Of a stretch of 7,248 nt of DNA, positions 6,690-7,248 are shown in pieces. Each line of letters starts with the position of its first letter. Position 1 is the stretch's first letter. A program made the position numbers and the translations under genes. The notes under the pieces were generated by a model. The model was given only the letters and a program-made list of their open reading frames with translations, was not told the origin of the DNA and did no database searches. Source of the DNA: Pseudomonadota bacterium (GTDB lineage Bacteria > Pseudomonadota > Alphaproteobacteria > Rhizobiales > Hyphomicrobiaceae); assembly GCA_023392135.1 (NCBI GenBank), contig JAEVZQ010000270.1, positions 1 to 7,248 of the forward strand, in the 5' to 3' direction.

Positions 6690-6704
6690 GTTCGTGATTC
6701 GTGC
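6690..6704. promoter_or_regulatory. Degenerate alphaproteobacterial SOS-box-like sequence before ruvB
   Basis: GTTC (6690-6693), seven bases, then GTGC (6701-6704) differs at one position from the alphaproteobacterial LexA pattern GTTC-N7-GTTC. It lies 20 bp before the ruvB start. SOS control of ruv genes is known in bacteria, but a one-base mismatch in an 8-base motif can arise by chance. Confidence 0.2.
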
Positions 6705-6728
6705 CCGCTTGAACGTCTACCACGAATC
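6696..6728. promoter_or_regulatory. Inverted repeat in the ruvB 5' region
   Basis: GATTCGTG (6696-6703) and CACGAATC (6721-6728) are perfect 8-bp inverted arms with 17 nt between them, ending 25 bp before the ruvB ATG. It overlaps the SOS-like sequence. It could be an operator or a leader hairpin; there is no T-run to suggest a terminator for the minus strand. Confidence 0.4.
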
Positions 6729-6814
6729 GTCGCCCATGGCCCGGCCCCCTGTTAAGCATCGCGAGCGTCATAGCAATGGAAACCTGTCGGCAACTCGATG
6801 CGTCCTCGGTTAAG

Positions 6815-6832
6815 GTGAGGTGGTGTGAGGTG
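6815..6832. repeat. Two 8-bp direct repeats spaced one helical turn apart, upstream of the cytochrome c gene
   Basis: GTGAGGTG occurs at 6815-6822 and again at 6825-6832, a 10-bp period that places both on the same DNA face. It lies 36-53 bp before the cytochrome start, close to where a -35 or regulator site would be. The tandem arrangement is seen directly; a regulatory role is a guess. Confidence 0.45.
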
Positions 6833-6867
6833 ATCTGCCAAGTCGCAAGCCCGGAGGACGCCAACAG

Positions 6868-7221
6868 ATGATTTGGACTCGAGCGAGGCGCGTGTTGGCG
6901 TTTGCAGCTCTGGCTATCGCACAGGCTGGGGGTTGGTCGCCCGGCGCTGCGCAGGCGCAGGAGCCTCGGCTCGATCCGACCCACGGCCGCGATGTGGCGC
7001 AGCGGGTTTGCGTCGGCTGTCACGCGATCGAGCCTGGTGCGAAGCAAAGGCAGGCGGACATCCCGTCCTTCCCCGAGATCGCCAACCGGCCAGGACGCAC
7101 GATTCAGACGATTATCGGCGCAATGTATTACCCACACCCGGAGATGCCGGGCATACCTCTGGCGAGCAGGGAAATGCGAGACGTCGCCGCGTATGTTCTG
7201 ACCTTCCGCATGGATCAGTGA
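6868..7221 (+). CDS. Small exported class I c-type cytochrome
   Basis: Periplasmic monoheme electron carrier of 117 residues. The N-terminus MIWTRARRVLAFAALAIAQA is a Sec signal peptide with likely cleavage after AQA near residue 30, leaving about 87 mature residues. The heme attachment motif is C48-V-G-C51-H52 in RVCVGCHAIEPG. M93 in HPEMPGIPL is the probable sixth heme ligand, and a typical C-terminal helix follows (REMRDVAAYVLTF). The pattern PSFPEIANRPG between them is common in small alphaproteobacterial cytochromes of this type. The ATG at 6868 has GGAGG 10 nt upstream (6853-6857). The gene is divergent from ruvB. The redox partner is not indicated by the neighbours. The remaining 27 bp of the window after the TGA show no complete terminator. 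Confidence 0.93.
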   Translation: MIWTRARRVLAFAALAIAQAGGWSPGAAQAQEPRLDPTHGRDVAQRVCVGCHAIEPGAKQRQADIPSFPEIANRPGRTIQTIIGAMYYPHPEMPGIPLASREMRDVAAYVLTFRMDQ

Positions 7222-7248
7222 GCGGGCCCGGTCTCCAACACTCCGATC

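Noticed and set aside
5699..6697. A 332-codon open frame on the plus strand opposite ruvB.
   Set aside because: It is a shadow of ruvB, whose Walker motifs and full length are unambiguous. The antisense product has no recognisable domain.
6667..7137. A 156-codon minus-strand frame ending at the ruvB start, in the place where ruvA might be expected.
   Set aside because: Its sequence has no RuvA features (no OB-fold or helix-hairpin-helix pattern). Most of it is antisense to the cytochrome c gene, which has a signal peptide, CXXCH motif and RBS.

Overview
The window reads as a GC-rich chromosomal segment from an alphaproteobacterium, most likely of the Hyphomicrobiales (Rhizobiales). This rests on the overall protein style: an ErfK/YbiS-type L,D-transpeptidase with a basic tail, a MexF/BepG-like RND pump, an N-terminally canonical RuvB and a small periplasmic cytochrome c. 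The placement is an impression from protein resemblance, not a search. No rRNA, tRNA, CRISPR array, insertion sequence or phage gene is visible.

Layout from left to right. Positions 1-1908 (minus strand) hold a two-gene RND efflux operon: a periplasmic adaptor followed 25 bp later by the inner-membrane pump, which runs off the left edge after 180 residues. The adaptor's short upstream region carries a strong inverted repeat whose 3' arm covers the ribosome binding site. Next, 2051-2875 (minus) encodes a secreted L,D-transpeptidase with an intact His/Ser-His-Gly-Cys active site and an Arg-rich, Trp-ended tail. A 359-bp gap (2876-3234) separates it from a divergently transcribed class III aminotransferase on the plus strand (3235-4560). 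That enzyme resembles beta-amino acid (beta-phenylalanine) aminotransferases more than HemL. Convergent to it, 27 bp away, is a ten-helix EamA/DMT-type transporter (4588-5526, minus). Upstream of the transporter on the same strand is ruvB (5573-6670), without ruvA immediately upstream. A 197-bp divergent gap then leads to a small exported class I cytochrome c (6868-7221, plus).

The genes do not form one pathway. The adaptor and pump work together at the envelope. The transpeptidase is a separate cell-wall enzyme. The aminotransferase and the DMT exporter could be metabolically linked but are convergent, so co-transcription is excluded. ruvB and the DMT gene could share a transcript. No convincing undescribed multi-gene system is visible. 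The most noteworthy signals are non-coding: the RBS-sequestering dyad before the efflux operon, a dyad and a degenerate SOS-like element before ruvB, helically phased direct repeats before the cytochrome gene, and a palindrome before the aminotransferase. The likely beta-amino acid specificity of the aminotransferase is the main protein-level point.
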